In this document: in pieces, positions 1-6,689 of the stretch | How the letters are laid out: each line of letters starts with the position of its first letter | How positions within the stretch are numbered: the stretch's first letter is position 1 | Source: Chitinophagaceae bacterium | GTDB lineage: Bacteria > Bacteroidota > Bacteroidia > Chitinophagales > Chitinophagaceae | Reading direction: 5' to 3' | Assembly: GCA_025455245.1 (NCBI GenBank) | Contig: JALOMX010000086.1 | Coordinates: 1 to 7,748 of the forward strand | DNA length: 7,748 nt | The notes under the pieces: model-generated | Told to the model about the DNA's origin: nothing | Seen by the model: the letters and a program-made list of their open reading frames with translations, nothing else | The model's database searches: none | Program-made: the position numbers and the translations under genes

Positions 1-378
1 GCAGGGTTTGGATGGGCCGAAGCATTTACCGGTACCCTTTTCCTTGCTGTTTCTACATGTTTGCCCGAGGTGGCGGTTTCCCTTTCCGCCATCAGGCGGG
101 GCTCACCCGATCTTGCCGTAGGAAACCTCCTCGGCAGCAATATCTTCAATATTTTTATCCTGTTTATCAACGACCTGCTTTACACAAAAGGCCATCTGCT
201 GAAAGATGTTTCTGAAGGACACCTCCTTTCCGTTTTTTTCATCATCCTAATGTCGGGTGCTGCTATGGCCGGGCTCATGTACCCTTCCAAACAAAAAAAA
301 TGGCGGCTCTCATGGGATGCCTTTATCATAATGGCCTTATATATTACAAACATGGTTTTACTTTTTAATTTATCCTGA
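1..378 (+). CDS. Na+/Ca2+ exchanger-family (CaCA) antiporter, C-terminal part only
   Basis: The reading frame is open from the left edge of the window to a TGA at 376-378, so only the last 125 residues are seen. The visible part begins with a membrane segment carrying a CaCA alpha-repeat signature: 'STCLPEVAVS' at about residues 18-27, then 'DLAVGNLLGSNIFNI' at about residues 37-51. In this family such a repeat lines the ion pathway with the acidic residue of the PE motif and the Asn of GN/GSN. Two more hydrophobic segments and a short basic loop (KQKKWR) follow. The position near the C-terminus suggests this is the second (alpha-2) repeat. The usual G-T-S before L-P-E reads S-T-C here, a mild departure. 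CaCA proteins exchange cytoplasmic Ca2+ for Na+ or H+ across the inner membrane; which counter-ion is used cannot be read from this piece. The next gene starts inside this stop codon, so the two are very probably one operon. The family assignment is firm; substrate is inferred from family and neighbour. Confidence 0.88.
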   Translation, partial: AGFGWAEAFTGTLFLAVSTCLPEVAVSLSAIRRGSPDLAVGNLLGSNIFNIFILFINDLLYTKGHLLKDVSEGHLLSVFFIILMSGAAMAGLMYPSKQKKWRLSWDAFIIMALYITNMVLLFNLS

Positions 379-2942
379 TGCTTATGAATGCACATCAACT
401 TAAAACCGACCTGGTACTGCAGGAATTACATACAACGGAAAATGGATTGACGCAACAGGAAGCTTTAAAGCGTCTTGAAAAATTCGGATCCAACGAGTTG
501 CAGGAAAAAAAGAAAGTACCCGCATGGATGCTCTTCCTGCATCAGTTCAAAGATTTCATGATCATCATCCTGATGGCAGCGGCGGTTCTTTCCGGTATTA
601 TGGGCGACCTTACCGATACCATCATTATCCTGGTGATTGTTTTACTCAATGCATTGGTTGGTTTTATACAGGAATACCGTGCCGAAAAAGCCATGGATGC
701 CCTGAAAAAAATGAGCATCACCCATACCAAGGTGCTGCGCGATGGCGAAGCAACCGAAGTATCGGGAACGGTGCTCGTGCCCGGAGATGTGGTGATACTT
801 GAAGCAGGCAATGTAGTTCCGGCCGATATGCGGCTTCTGGAAACACATGCACTGAAAATTGATGAATCTTCACTTACCGGCGAAAGTGTGGCAGCAGACA
901 AACGTGCAATAACCTTAGGTACCGAAGATATACCGCTTGGCGACCGCATCAACATGGGATATAAAGGTACCCTTGTAACCAATGGCCGTGCCAAAGCCGT
1001 TGTAACGCATACAGGCATGCAAACTGAGCTTGGAAAAATTGCCGGCATGCTGCAACAAAAGGAAATGGCTACCCCCCTGCAACAACGTATGACCCGTTTT
1101 GGCAAAAATCTTTCTTACATCATTCTCGTTATCTGCGCCATCCTGTTTGTATCAGGTATCATGCGGGGGGAAGATCCTTTCAAAATTCTATTACTTTCCA
1201 TCAGCCTTGCAGTAGCAGCCATACCCGAAGCGCTGCCCGCGCTCATTACCATAGCCCTGTCGCGAGGAGCATCGCGGCTCGCTAAAAACAAGGCACTGGT
1301 ACGCAAACTACCTGCTGTGGAAACACTTGGGTCCGTTTCGTTTATCTGCAGCGATAAAACGGGTACCCTTACCCAGAATAAAATGAAGGTGGTCAATGTT
1401 TATGATCACCACTCAACGGGTGAAGGCTTGCTGCTTCAGGCAATGGCGCTCAACCACGATGTACAGTTTACCAAAGACGGTAAACCATTTGGCGAAAGCA
1501 CGGAACTGGCTCTGGTAGAACATGCGCTGGAAAAATTGCAGGCAGAGAAATACTTCAGGTTGCATGAAGATTGCGGGCGGGTGGCCGAACTGCCTTTTGA
1601 CAGCGACCGTAAACGAATGACCACTGTGCATCACGACAATGGCCGTTTCCTCATCATCACCAAAGGTGCGAGTGAAGCTATAAGCGAAAGCCTTGCTGAT
1701 GAAAATGAAACATCTGAAATGCTTACACTGGCAAACCAATGGGCTAAAAAAGGCATACGGGTGCTGGCTTACGGATACAAGATTGTGGAAACACTTCCGG
1801 AACCATTCCTGTATGACCTTGTTGAAAAAGACCTGCGGTATGTAGGACTTGCAGGGCTGATGGACCCTGCACGGGAAGAGGTGAAAGTAGCTATTGAAGA
1901 ATGTAAAACTGCCGGCATTAAACCGGTTATGATTACGGGCGACCACCCGGCCACCGCCAAAGCCATAGCGCAGGAAATCGGTATTCTCGGTAAAAAAGAT
2001 TTTGTACTCACCGGTACAGAACTTCAGCGGCTGCCCGATGATGAATTTTTAAAACAGGTTGAGAACACCTCAGTATATGCACGGGTATCGCCCGATCAGA
2101 AACTGCGTATTGTTAAAGCCCTTCAGCAACGGGGGCACTTTGCCGCCATGACCGGAGACGGCGTAAACGATGCCCCATCACTTAAGGCCGCCAATATTGG
2201 TGTGGCCATGGGCATAAACGGTACGGATGTAAGTAAGGAAGCTGCACACCTTGTACTGCTCGATGACAACTTTGCCACCATTGTAAATGCGGTCAAGGAA
2301 GGACGCCGCATTTTCGATAATATCCGTCGTTTTGTAAAATACATTATGACCTGCAACGGTGCGGAAATATGGACCATCTTCCTGGCACCTTTACTGGGGA
2401 TGCCCATTCCATTACTCCCGATCCATATCCTTTGGATCAACCTTGTAACCGATGGCTTGCCCGCGCTTACCCTTGCCAATGAAAAAGCAGAAGCTGATGT
2501 AATGAAACGCCCGCCAAGGCATGCAAAGGAAAGCCTGTTTTCGGATGGTGTGGGCTACCATATTGTATGGGTAGGTCTTTTGATGGCAGGGGTAACGCTG
2601 TTCACACAAGCATGGTCAATACACAACGGGATGTCCCACTGGCAAACCATGGTGTTTACGGTGCTCGCCTTGTCGCAGCTTGGACACGTAATGGCGGTAC
2701 GCAGCGACCGTACCTTTTTATACAAGCAGGGCATTTTCAGTAATCTTCCGCTCGTGGGTTCGGTAGTGCTTACCTTTCTTCTTCAAATGATACTGATCTA
2801 TTGGCCTGCCATGAATAAAATCTTTCATACCCAACCGCTTACAGGGAAAGAACTGCTATTCTGTATTGGCATGTCAATTATTGTTTTCCATGCGGTTGAG
2901 CTTGAGAAATATATCAGGAAAAAAATGCGTCAGAATCATTAA
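378..2942 (+). CDS. P2A-type calcium-translocating P-type ATPase
   Basis: A complete 854-residue cation pump with every catalytic signature of P-type ATPases: the actuator TGES (167-170), the phosphorylation motif DKTGTLT with acceptor Asp326, nucleotide-domain KGA (429-431), TGD (520-522) and TGDGVND (592-598). Hydrophobicity suggests ten membrane helices: about 58-76, 79-99, 246-262, 268-290, 652-676, 678-700, 726-745, 756-773, 787-808 and 825-842. The M4 motif 'AAIPEALP' (Glu284), the M5 'NGAE' (Asn660, Glu663) and the M6 'NLVTDG' (Asn688, Asp692) match Ca2+ ligands of the SERCA/PMCA group, so ATP-driven Ca2+ export is the best call. The M8 ligand equivalent to SERCA Glu908 appears to be Gln767, as in one-Ca2+ pumps. 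Length is normal for bacterial members (LMCA1 is about 880). The ATG at 378 overlaps the upstream stop as TGATG; an in-frame ATG at 384 is an alternative start. There is no Shine-Dalgarno, so coupling to the exchanger gene is likely. Mn2+ transport cannot be excluded. Confidence 0.96.
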   Translation: MLMNAHQLKTDLVLQELHTTENGLTQQEALKRLEKFGSNELQEKKKVPAWMLFLHQFKDFMIIILMAAAVLSGIMGDLTDTIIILVIVLLNALVGFIQEYRAEKAMDALKKMSITHTKVLRDGEATEVSGTVLVPGDVVILEAGNVVPADMRLLETHALKIDESSLTGESVAADKRAITLGTEDIPLGDRINMGYKGTLVTNGRAKAVVTHTGMQTELGKIAGMLQQKEMATPLQQRMTRFGKNLSYIILVICAILFVSGIMRGEDPFKILLLSISLAVAAIPEALPALITIALSRGASRLAKNKALVRKLPAVETLGSVSFICSDKTGTLTQNKMKVVNVYDHHSTGEGLLLQAMALNHDVQFTKDGKPFGESTELALVEHALEKLQAEKYFRLHEDCGRVAELPFDSDRKRMTTVHHDNGRFLIITKGASEAISESLADENETSEMLTLANQWAKKGIRVLAYGYKIVETLPEPFLYDLVEKDLRYVGLAGLMDPAREEVKVAIEECKTAGIKPVMITGDHPATAKAIAQEIGILGKKDFVLTGTELQRLPDDEFLKQVENTSVYARVSPDQKLRIVKALQQRGHFAAMTGDGVNDAPSLKAANIGVAMGINGTDVSKEAAHLVLLDDNFATIVNAVKEGRRIFDNIRRFVKYIMTCNGAEIWTIFLAPLLGMPIPLLPIHILWINLVTDGLPALTLANEKAEADVMKRPPRHAKESLFSDGVGYHIVWVGLLMAGVTLFTQAWSIHNGMSHWQTMVFTVLALSQLGHVMAVRSDRTFLYKQGIFSNLPLVGSVVLTFLLQMILIYWPAMNKIFHTQPLTGKELLFCIGMSIIVFHAVELEKYIRKKMRQNH

Positions 2943-3022
2943 ACAGATACGTTTTTCGCCCATTGTAGAAATGAGATTCTTCAGGGAACAAGCCCGGATG
3001 ATTTTGCCGTGGGATTAATGAA

Positions 3023-3616
3023 CTATGTGGGATTACGGTCAAATAAAATCCTGAGATTTTTTTCAGCCATACGCACAGTTTCTTCAATTCGCCGGTTCCT
3101 CGTTTCCGGCTGTTTAGCATTTTGTATCCATTCGAGGATTCCCCTTTTTACCGATCGGGGAAATTGCTCCCAGTTTGAAGCAGCAACAGGGTTTTCGTCA
3201 AATAATTCCTTCAGATCATTGGGTAGGATCGTTTCTTCAACTTCATTCAGGGCATCCCATGTTCCTGATTTTTTTGCAAGTTCAATCATTTCCATACCGG
3301 CCTTTTCCATCCGGCCCTGTTTAATCAGTTCGGCGGCTTTTTCCTTATTCACCCGGCTCCAGTTGCTTTTTGGGTTACGTTTTGCAAATAAGAGGTAAAA
3401 ACTTTTTTCATCCCTTTTGTTGGGCAAACTGTCAATCCATCCAAAGCAAAGCGCCTCATCCAATGCTTCAGCATAATTTACAGAGGGCATTCCGCTTCCC
3501 TTTTTATATATGATGAGCCATACAGATGTTGACGAAAGATGATTTTCTGAAAGCCATTGCCGCCATGTGGTTTTGCTGTCTGCATAAATGGCCGGAATTT
3601 TTTTATATATCTCCAT
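3023..3616 (-). CDS. YdeI/OmpD-associated (OmdA) family protein
   Basis: A 197-residue soluble protein with the hallmarks of the YdeI/OmdA family: 'EALCFGWIDS' (54-63), 'KRNPKSNWSRVNK' (79-91), 'LIKQGRMEKAG' (97-107), and the C-terminal block from 'FPRSVKRGILEWI' to 'KQPETRNRRIEE' (152-179), which corresponds to the OmdA domain. The length agrees with full members such as Bacillus subtilis YdeI. The biochemical function is unknown; the family name comes from loose links to bacteriocin or peptide resistance, and no enzyme activity should be assumed. There is no signal peptide or membrane segment, so it is cytoplasmic. I prefer the ATG at 3616, preceded by AGGTG nine bases upstream. An in-frame GTG at 3628 would add four residues but falls inside that AGGTG. 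The gene faces the ATPase gene with 80 bp between the two stops and no obvious shared terminator. It appears to be transcribed alone; no clear promoter box is visible upstream. Confidence 0.88.
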   Translation of the reverse strand: MEIYKKIPAIYADSKTTWRQWLSENHLSSTSVWLIIYKKGSGMPSVNYAEALDEALCFGWIDSLPNKRDEKSFYLLFAKRNPKSNWSRVNKEKAAELIKQGRMEKAGMEMIELAKKSGTWDALNEVEETILPNDLKELFDENPVAASNWEQFPRSVKRGILEWIQNAKQPETRNRRIEETVRMAEKNLRILFDRNPT

Positions 3617-3845
3617 GGCTCGGTTCACCTATATTTAAACAAATTAGTACAATAAATAAGAAATTGCTGAAAAAGATTTGCATCAACAACTTACTCGATA
3701 CGGAAAAACCGAGGCCATATTAACTGCCGGTACTATGTCTTCTTATGGACGTGGTAATCCTGCTGATTCCGAAATGATACCTTGATAAGTCAATTATTAA
3801 ACTACCATGCAGGTAAATGCCGCTGAAACCATGATACCATCAAAA

Positions 3846-3885
3846 TGAAAAATTAGCCGTGGTGCACCTTTCTGTACACTACGGC
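3846..3885 (-). terminator. Intrinsic terminator of the secreted-protein operon
   Basis: Read on the - strand, 38 nt after the stop of the 505-residue gene, the RNA can pair GCCGT (from 3885) with ACGGC (ending at 3856). After one A-C mismatch the stem continues as GTG/CAC, a U-G wobble and AC/GU, around the loop AGAAAG. The stem is followed directly by TAATTTTTCATTTTG, a U-rich tail. On the + strand the same hairpin is followed by CATTAATTG, with no U-run, so the terminator acts on the - strand. The folding was done by eye. Confidence 0.72.
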
Positions 3886-3923
3886 CATTAATTGTAAATT
3901 CAAGGCCTAAAAGTCAATGATTT

Positions 3924-5441
3924 TTATTGCCTGATGATAAGAACGTTAAACGAACGGTTTAAAATCGGAATGGTGGTATTTTCATTATAAATTGACCATG
4001 TACTCCCGTTCCAATACACTCCAACGGCCTGATCATGATATTGTGCAGGTGCACCCAAAGGGTTGTAGTTGTGGGTAACAATTACAATATCATTCCGCTC
4101 CGGGTTGGCGTAGCTTAAATCCAAAACATGTCCCGAAGAATTGGAGGCTGTGGCCGTAACGGTAAAGGCTGTTTTATCGGTTCCGCTCACTTTCAAAAAG
4201 CCATTGTTCAGTTCCAGCGCAGGCTGTGCCGATACCCCCTGAATCAGCACGACAGGTGAAGTGTTCCCGATTTTTTCGTTCTGAAACTTTGCCACCGTAC
4301 CGGCAGCACTCAGACTGTTAAACTTATGGGCAAACAGCGAAACACCCGATACTGATGCCGCATACACCCCGGTTCCATTGCCGGCTATACCATTAATCCC
4401 TGCATTGGTTTGGAGTACGTGCGATAAACCTCCGTTCGTATTGGCCCCTATAATACCAATGCCATTGTTGCTGTTGCTTTGGCCCTGAATTCCATGACTT
4501 TGACCACTACCTGCATTGTTTAACACAATCAAACCACTACTTGTAACCTGATTATTTTCAATACGTAAACCGTTGCTGACACTGCCCGTCCAGGTTTCGC
4601 CAAAATGGTTGTGGGTTCCTGCAAGCGTTTGCCAGGTGGCCACACCTGAGCCATCGGATGTGAGCACTTTTCCGGCACCTTCGTTTATTCCGGTAAACTG
4701 TAGGCTTCCTTGTGTTTTGAGTGCACGACTATTTCCGTTGGCTGCGCCATCCAAAAAAACGCCCCCGGCACCGCCACTGTTATAGTTTTCGCCACGAACA
4801 CCCGAACCGCCGGTGCCTCCTATAATCCTTCCATTTACGCCGGCACCATATCCTGCATCGCCGGCCTCTTTTGCCAATCCATACACGCCCCATCCTCCGC
4901 CATTATGCACTCCATACACCCCTACTCCATTGAATGTGGTACTTTTATTTTCAGCCCGCACTGCTGCCGAATAGGGTTGGGCAGGAGTGGGAACATCTAG
5001 AATGGCAAGGATGGCGCCTGAATCGGTGAGGTTGTTATTGGTACGCACGAATATGCCCGGCCGGTTAGCGCCTTCTACATGCAGCCGGTAAAGTGGATTT
5101 GCGGTATTAATGCCAACCTGCCCGTTTCCACGCATAACAAAAAAATTGGGCTCAAAATCTGTCCTTATACGGAAAGTGTCCTCAGAAGAATTTAACAGGT
5201 TTCCAATCCTTGATTCAAGGCTCCAGTATCCCAGGGTATTATTGCGTAAGAGCATACGGGTGAAAGTAGGCGCTGTATTGTGAACAATCAACTCAGCTTC
5301 ATTTCCCGAACCTAATAAAGGACGGTTTTGCTCCACAACGAGCCTGGCTAAAATCGGGTTGGATGTTCCTATTCCTACATTTTGAGCTTGTAAAATAAAA
5401 CAGATAGATAGAAAGGCGATAATGCATAAAAACGGTTTCAT
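3924..5441 (-). CDS. Secreted tail-fibre-like surface protein, Gly/Asn-rich
   Basis: A complete 505-residue protein with a clear Sec signal peptide (hydrophobic core 4-17, likely cleavage near 'LQAQ' at 17-20). The mature part opens with 'NVGIGTSNP' (21-29) and repeats the motif as 'QVGINTANPLYRLHVEG' (108-124). This motif is common in Bacteroidota proteins related to phage tail fibres. Two blocks rich in 'GVxG' turns (about 171-232 and 315-372) look like irregular beta-helix or beta-roll strands. Between them lie 'GAGKVLTSDGSG' (255-266) and 'HNHFGETWTGS' (277-287), also recurrent in this group. The last 85 residues form a distinct domain ('DIVIVTHNYNP' 451-461, 'AVGVYWNGSTWSIYN' 472-486, ending 'FNVLIIRQ'), possibly the small beta-domain found at the end of similar proteins. 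I see no peptidase S74 motif and no typical type IX sorting domain. It lies 52 bp downstream of the 137-residue gene, same strand, probably co-transcribed. There is no Shine-Dalgarno. An exported surface or appendage role is inferred; the exact function is unknown. Confidence 0.82.
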   Translation of the reverse strand: MKPFLCIIAFLSICFILQAQNVGIGTSNPILARLVVEQNRPLLGSGNEAELIVHNTAPTFTRMLLRNNTLGYWSLESRIGNLLNSSEDTFRIRTDFEPNFFVMRGNGQVGINTANPLYRLHVEGANRPGIFVRTNNNLTDSGAILAILDVPTPAQPYSAAVRAENKSTTFNGVGVYGVHNGGGWGVYGLAKEAGDAGYGAGVNGRIIGGTGGSGVRGENYNSGGAGGVFLDGAANGNSRALKTQGSLQFTGINEGAGKVLTSDGSGVATWQTLAGTHNHFGETWTGSVSNGLRIENNQVTSSGLIVLNNAGSGQSHGIQGQSNSNNGIGIIGANTNGGLSHVLQTNAGINGIAGNGTGVYAASVSGVSLFAHKFNSLSAAGTVAKFQNEKIGNTSPVVLIQGVSAQPALELNNGFLKVSGTDKTAFTVTATASNSSGHVLDLSYANPERNDIVIVTHNYNPLGAPAQYHDQAVGVYWNGSTWSIYNENTTIPILNRSFNVLIIRQ

Positions 5442-5493
5442 AGGAGGGGTGTATTAAATTGTTGAGATAATTATCAGGTACACGGTTGAAGGT

Positions 5494-5907
5494 TTACGGT
5501 TGTTTCCCGGCAGGCAGCCGACGCGAGGATGCACCGGTGGGCAGGTAAACCACTTCACCTTTCATTAATACCAATTCGCCTGCTTCGGAGGCTTTTTTCA
5601 GATCCACAGGTTTGTTTTCTTTTGAAAAGATGACTACCCCATGTGCCTTGCAGATGCTGTCGGCCAAATGAGCAACCAATGCCGGTTGCATTTTTTGGGT
5701 AGCGCTGATGTAATTGGCCAATTGGCTTCTGCCTAACGAATCCGAAAAATTGGTAGATTGATAAACATCGGGCCGCATTGGATTCACTTCACCCGGTTTA
5801 GCAGCGGCCATATTGTTCCGGTTTTCCGGGGTGATGACCATTGTAGCCTGTGAAAAACCTTTTTGGCAAAAAAGGCAGATGGCAAAGAGAATAAGTACTC
5901 CTTTCAT
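5494..5907 (-). CDS. Secreted protein of unknown function, 137 residues
   Basis: I do not recognise a family. The N-terminus 'MKGVLILFAICLFCQKGFSQ' is a convincing signal peptide, with likely cleavage after about residue 20. A lipoprotein lipobox is not evident: cysteines 11 and 14 lie in the hydrophobic core without a following lipobox context. The mature part starts with an Asn/Pro-rich stretch (27-48), then a probably helical section (57-90, 'SLGRSQLANYISATQ') and a mixed section ending 'GELVLMKGEVVYLPTG' (110-125). The C-terminus is short and basic (SSRRLPAGKQ). One cysteine (86) remains after cleavage. The ATG at 5907 places the start exactly at the signal peptide. A TAnnTTTA box lies about 40 bp upstream. 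It is the first gene of a likely two-gene unit with the 505-residue surface protein and may assist or accompany it; that is context-based inference only. Confidence 0.72.
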   Translation of the reverse strand: MKGVLILFAICLFCQKGFSQATMVITPENRNNMAAAKPGEVNPMRPDVYQSTNFSDSLGRSQLANYISATQKMQPALVAHLADSICKAHGVVIFSKENKPVDLKKASEAGELVLMKGEVVYLPTGASSRRLPAGKQP

Positions 5908-5947
5908 GATATTTGGAATTGATTAAAAAAAAATTTGGCATTTTTTA

Positions 5948-5955
5948 TAAACCTA
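5948..5955 (-). promoter_or_regulatory. Putative Bacteroidota -7 box (TAGGTTTA)
   Basis: On the - strand the sequence reads TAGGTTTA, seven of eight matches to the Bacteroidota housekeeping -7 consensus TAnnTTTG. It would place the transcription start about 35 nt before the ATG of the 137-residue gene. No good TTG is seen at the expected -33 distance, so the assignment rests on one box and its position. Confidence 0.35.
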
Positions 5956-6046
5956 TGTAATTGATGGAGAATATTGATGATTGAACTTTCTGGATTCCCC
6001 TTCGAATAATGAAGGATAACATCAATCTTCATGCTTATCCCTGCCA

Positions 6047-6064
6047 ATAAGTATCACTACTTAT
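6047..6064. repeat. 7-bp perfect inverted repeat ATAAGTA-TCAC-TACTTAT
   Basis: Two perfect 7-base arms are separated by four bases. It sits about 140 bp upstream of the 137-residue gene. It has no U-run on either side, so it is not a terminator; a regulator-binding site is possible. In such AT-rich DNA a repeat of this size could arise by chance. Confidence 0.4.
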
Positions 6065-6326
6065 AAGAAAAGAAATGGCTGTAATATTATATAATCATCC
6101 ACTGCCGGAGAACAAGGGAAAAACAATGATGAAACGAATAGAAAAATGGCATGACAGAGTCGCCTTTATTGTTTTTCTGAAAAACGGATGCATGAAGGGA
6201 TTTTTTTCAGGTGTAATATAAAAATTATTTTTAAAGTAAAGAAATAAGAGGAAACATTTTAAAAAATGCCCTCAATTTTAAATGGAAAATTTTTTTTATC
6301 CCTCAGTATATCCTAAAACAAAAAAA

Positions 6327-6361
6327 GTTACCATGTTTTGATATTAAAACATATAGGTTAC
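6327..6361. repeat. Inverted repeat flanked by direct repeats
   Basis: Arms ATGTTTT (6333-6339) and AAAACAT (6346-6352) form a perfect 7-bp inverted repeat around GATATT. The whole is bracketed by GTTAC at 6327-6331 and again at 6357-6361, exactly 30 bp apart. The layout resembles an operator with a dyad core. No function can be assigned from sequence alone. Confidence 0.35.
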
Positions 6362-6380
6362 TGCTATGAATGAACGAAAT

Positions 6381-6516
6381 CAGGGCAAAAATGCCTGCAC
6401 TGCAGTAGTACAAAAGCATAATCAAAGCTTGTCCTGCCTTGGCTGGAGTTGACTCCGGCCATTTGGGGGTTATATCTGCTTCTCGGCAGACAGGAACGGC
6501 CGGTACCCATTTTGGG
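6381..6516 (+). other. Structured intergenic element: candidate small RNA or palindromic repeat
   Basis: Read as + strand RNA, this patch folds into several nested stems. A first hairpin pairs CAGGGCA (6381-6387, one bulged G) with TGCCTG (6392-6397). A three-way junction follows. Its closing stem pairs GTCCTG (6431-6436) with CAGGAAC (6491-6497, one bulged A). Inside are a 9-bp hairpin, 6440-6461, with loop TTGA (one U-G pair) and a 6-bp hairpin, 6475-6490, with loop TCTC (one U-G pair) that abuts the closing stem. CCCA/TGGG (6506-6516) adds a small terminal hairpin. The two U-G pairs become mismatches on the - strand, which favours a + strand transcript. No promoter or U-tract terminator is evident, so a genome-wide palindromic intergenic repeat is an equally good reading. 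The folding was done by eye and matches no RNA family I can name. Confidence 0.35.
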
Positions 6517-6681
6517 CACGCAAAAAAGGTACCAAACATCAAAGAAGACGATAGTTTTTATGGTTGAAGAAAATTGTTAATGGCACAACACGTCAAAACT
6601 TAAATATTCAATGCCGCTATTTTTTATTGATTTTCCCTCTAATTCCTGAGCTGTAACATTCAACAGACAGCCTTTCTTTCG

Positions 6682-6689
6682 TACCTTTA
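6682..6689 (+). promoter_or_regulatory. Putative Bacteroidota -7 box (TACCTTTA)
   Basis: TACCTTTA matches seven of eight positions of TAnnTTTG, in the context 'TTTCGTACCTTTAAGG'. It lies 42 bp before the ATG at 6732, giving an expected 5' leader of roughly 35 nt. No clear -33 TTG is present. It has the same A-for-G change as the box of the divergent unit. Confidence 0.42.

Noticed and set aside
542..1105. 187-codon open frame on the - strand inside the ATPase gene
   Set aside because: It is antisense to a gene with complete catalytic motifs, its product is Ser/Arg/Met-rich without any domain, and such frames are common opposite long coding sequences.
2943..3022. Shared bidirectional terminator between the convergent ATPase and YdeI-family genes
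   Set aside because: Only three- and four-base stems can be drawn in this 80-bp gap and no U-run follows them on either strand.
3009..3398. 129-codon + frame opposite the YdeI-family gene
   Set aside because: The - strand frame has clear family motifs across the same DNA; the + product is Ser/Phe-rich and resembles nothing.
5442..5449. AGGAGGGG on the + strand as a strong Shine-Dalgarno sequence
   Set aside because: No + strand reading frame of any length starts downstream of it.
6126..6221. 31-codon + frame starting ATG-ATG with a weak purine-rich leader
   Set aside because: It is too short to judge, no motif is seen, and its codons reflect local AT richness. Conservation in a relative would be needed to revive it.
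6431..6461. On the - strand, 'CAGCCAAGGCAG' is identical to part of bacterial 4.5S SRP RNA
   Set aside because: The GGAA-capped helix and asymmetric loop that define SRP RNA are missing, and the segment instead pairs with itself as a simple hairpin. A chance match.
6303..6542. 79-codon - frame in the intergenic region
   Set aside because: It runs through the hairpins of the structured element and ends in AT-rich DNA; it has no leader, motif or plausible composition. The stems explain its codons better.
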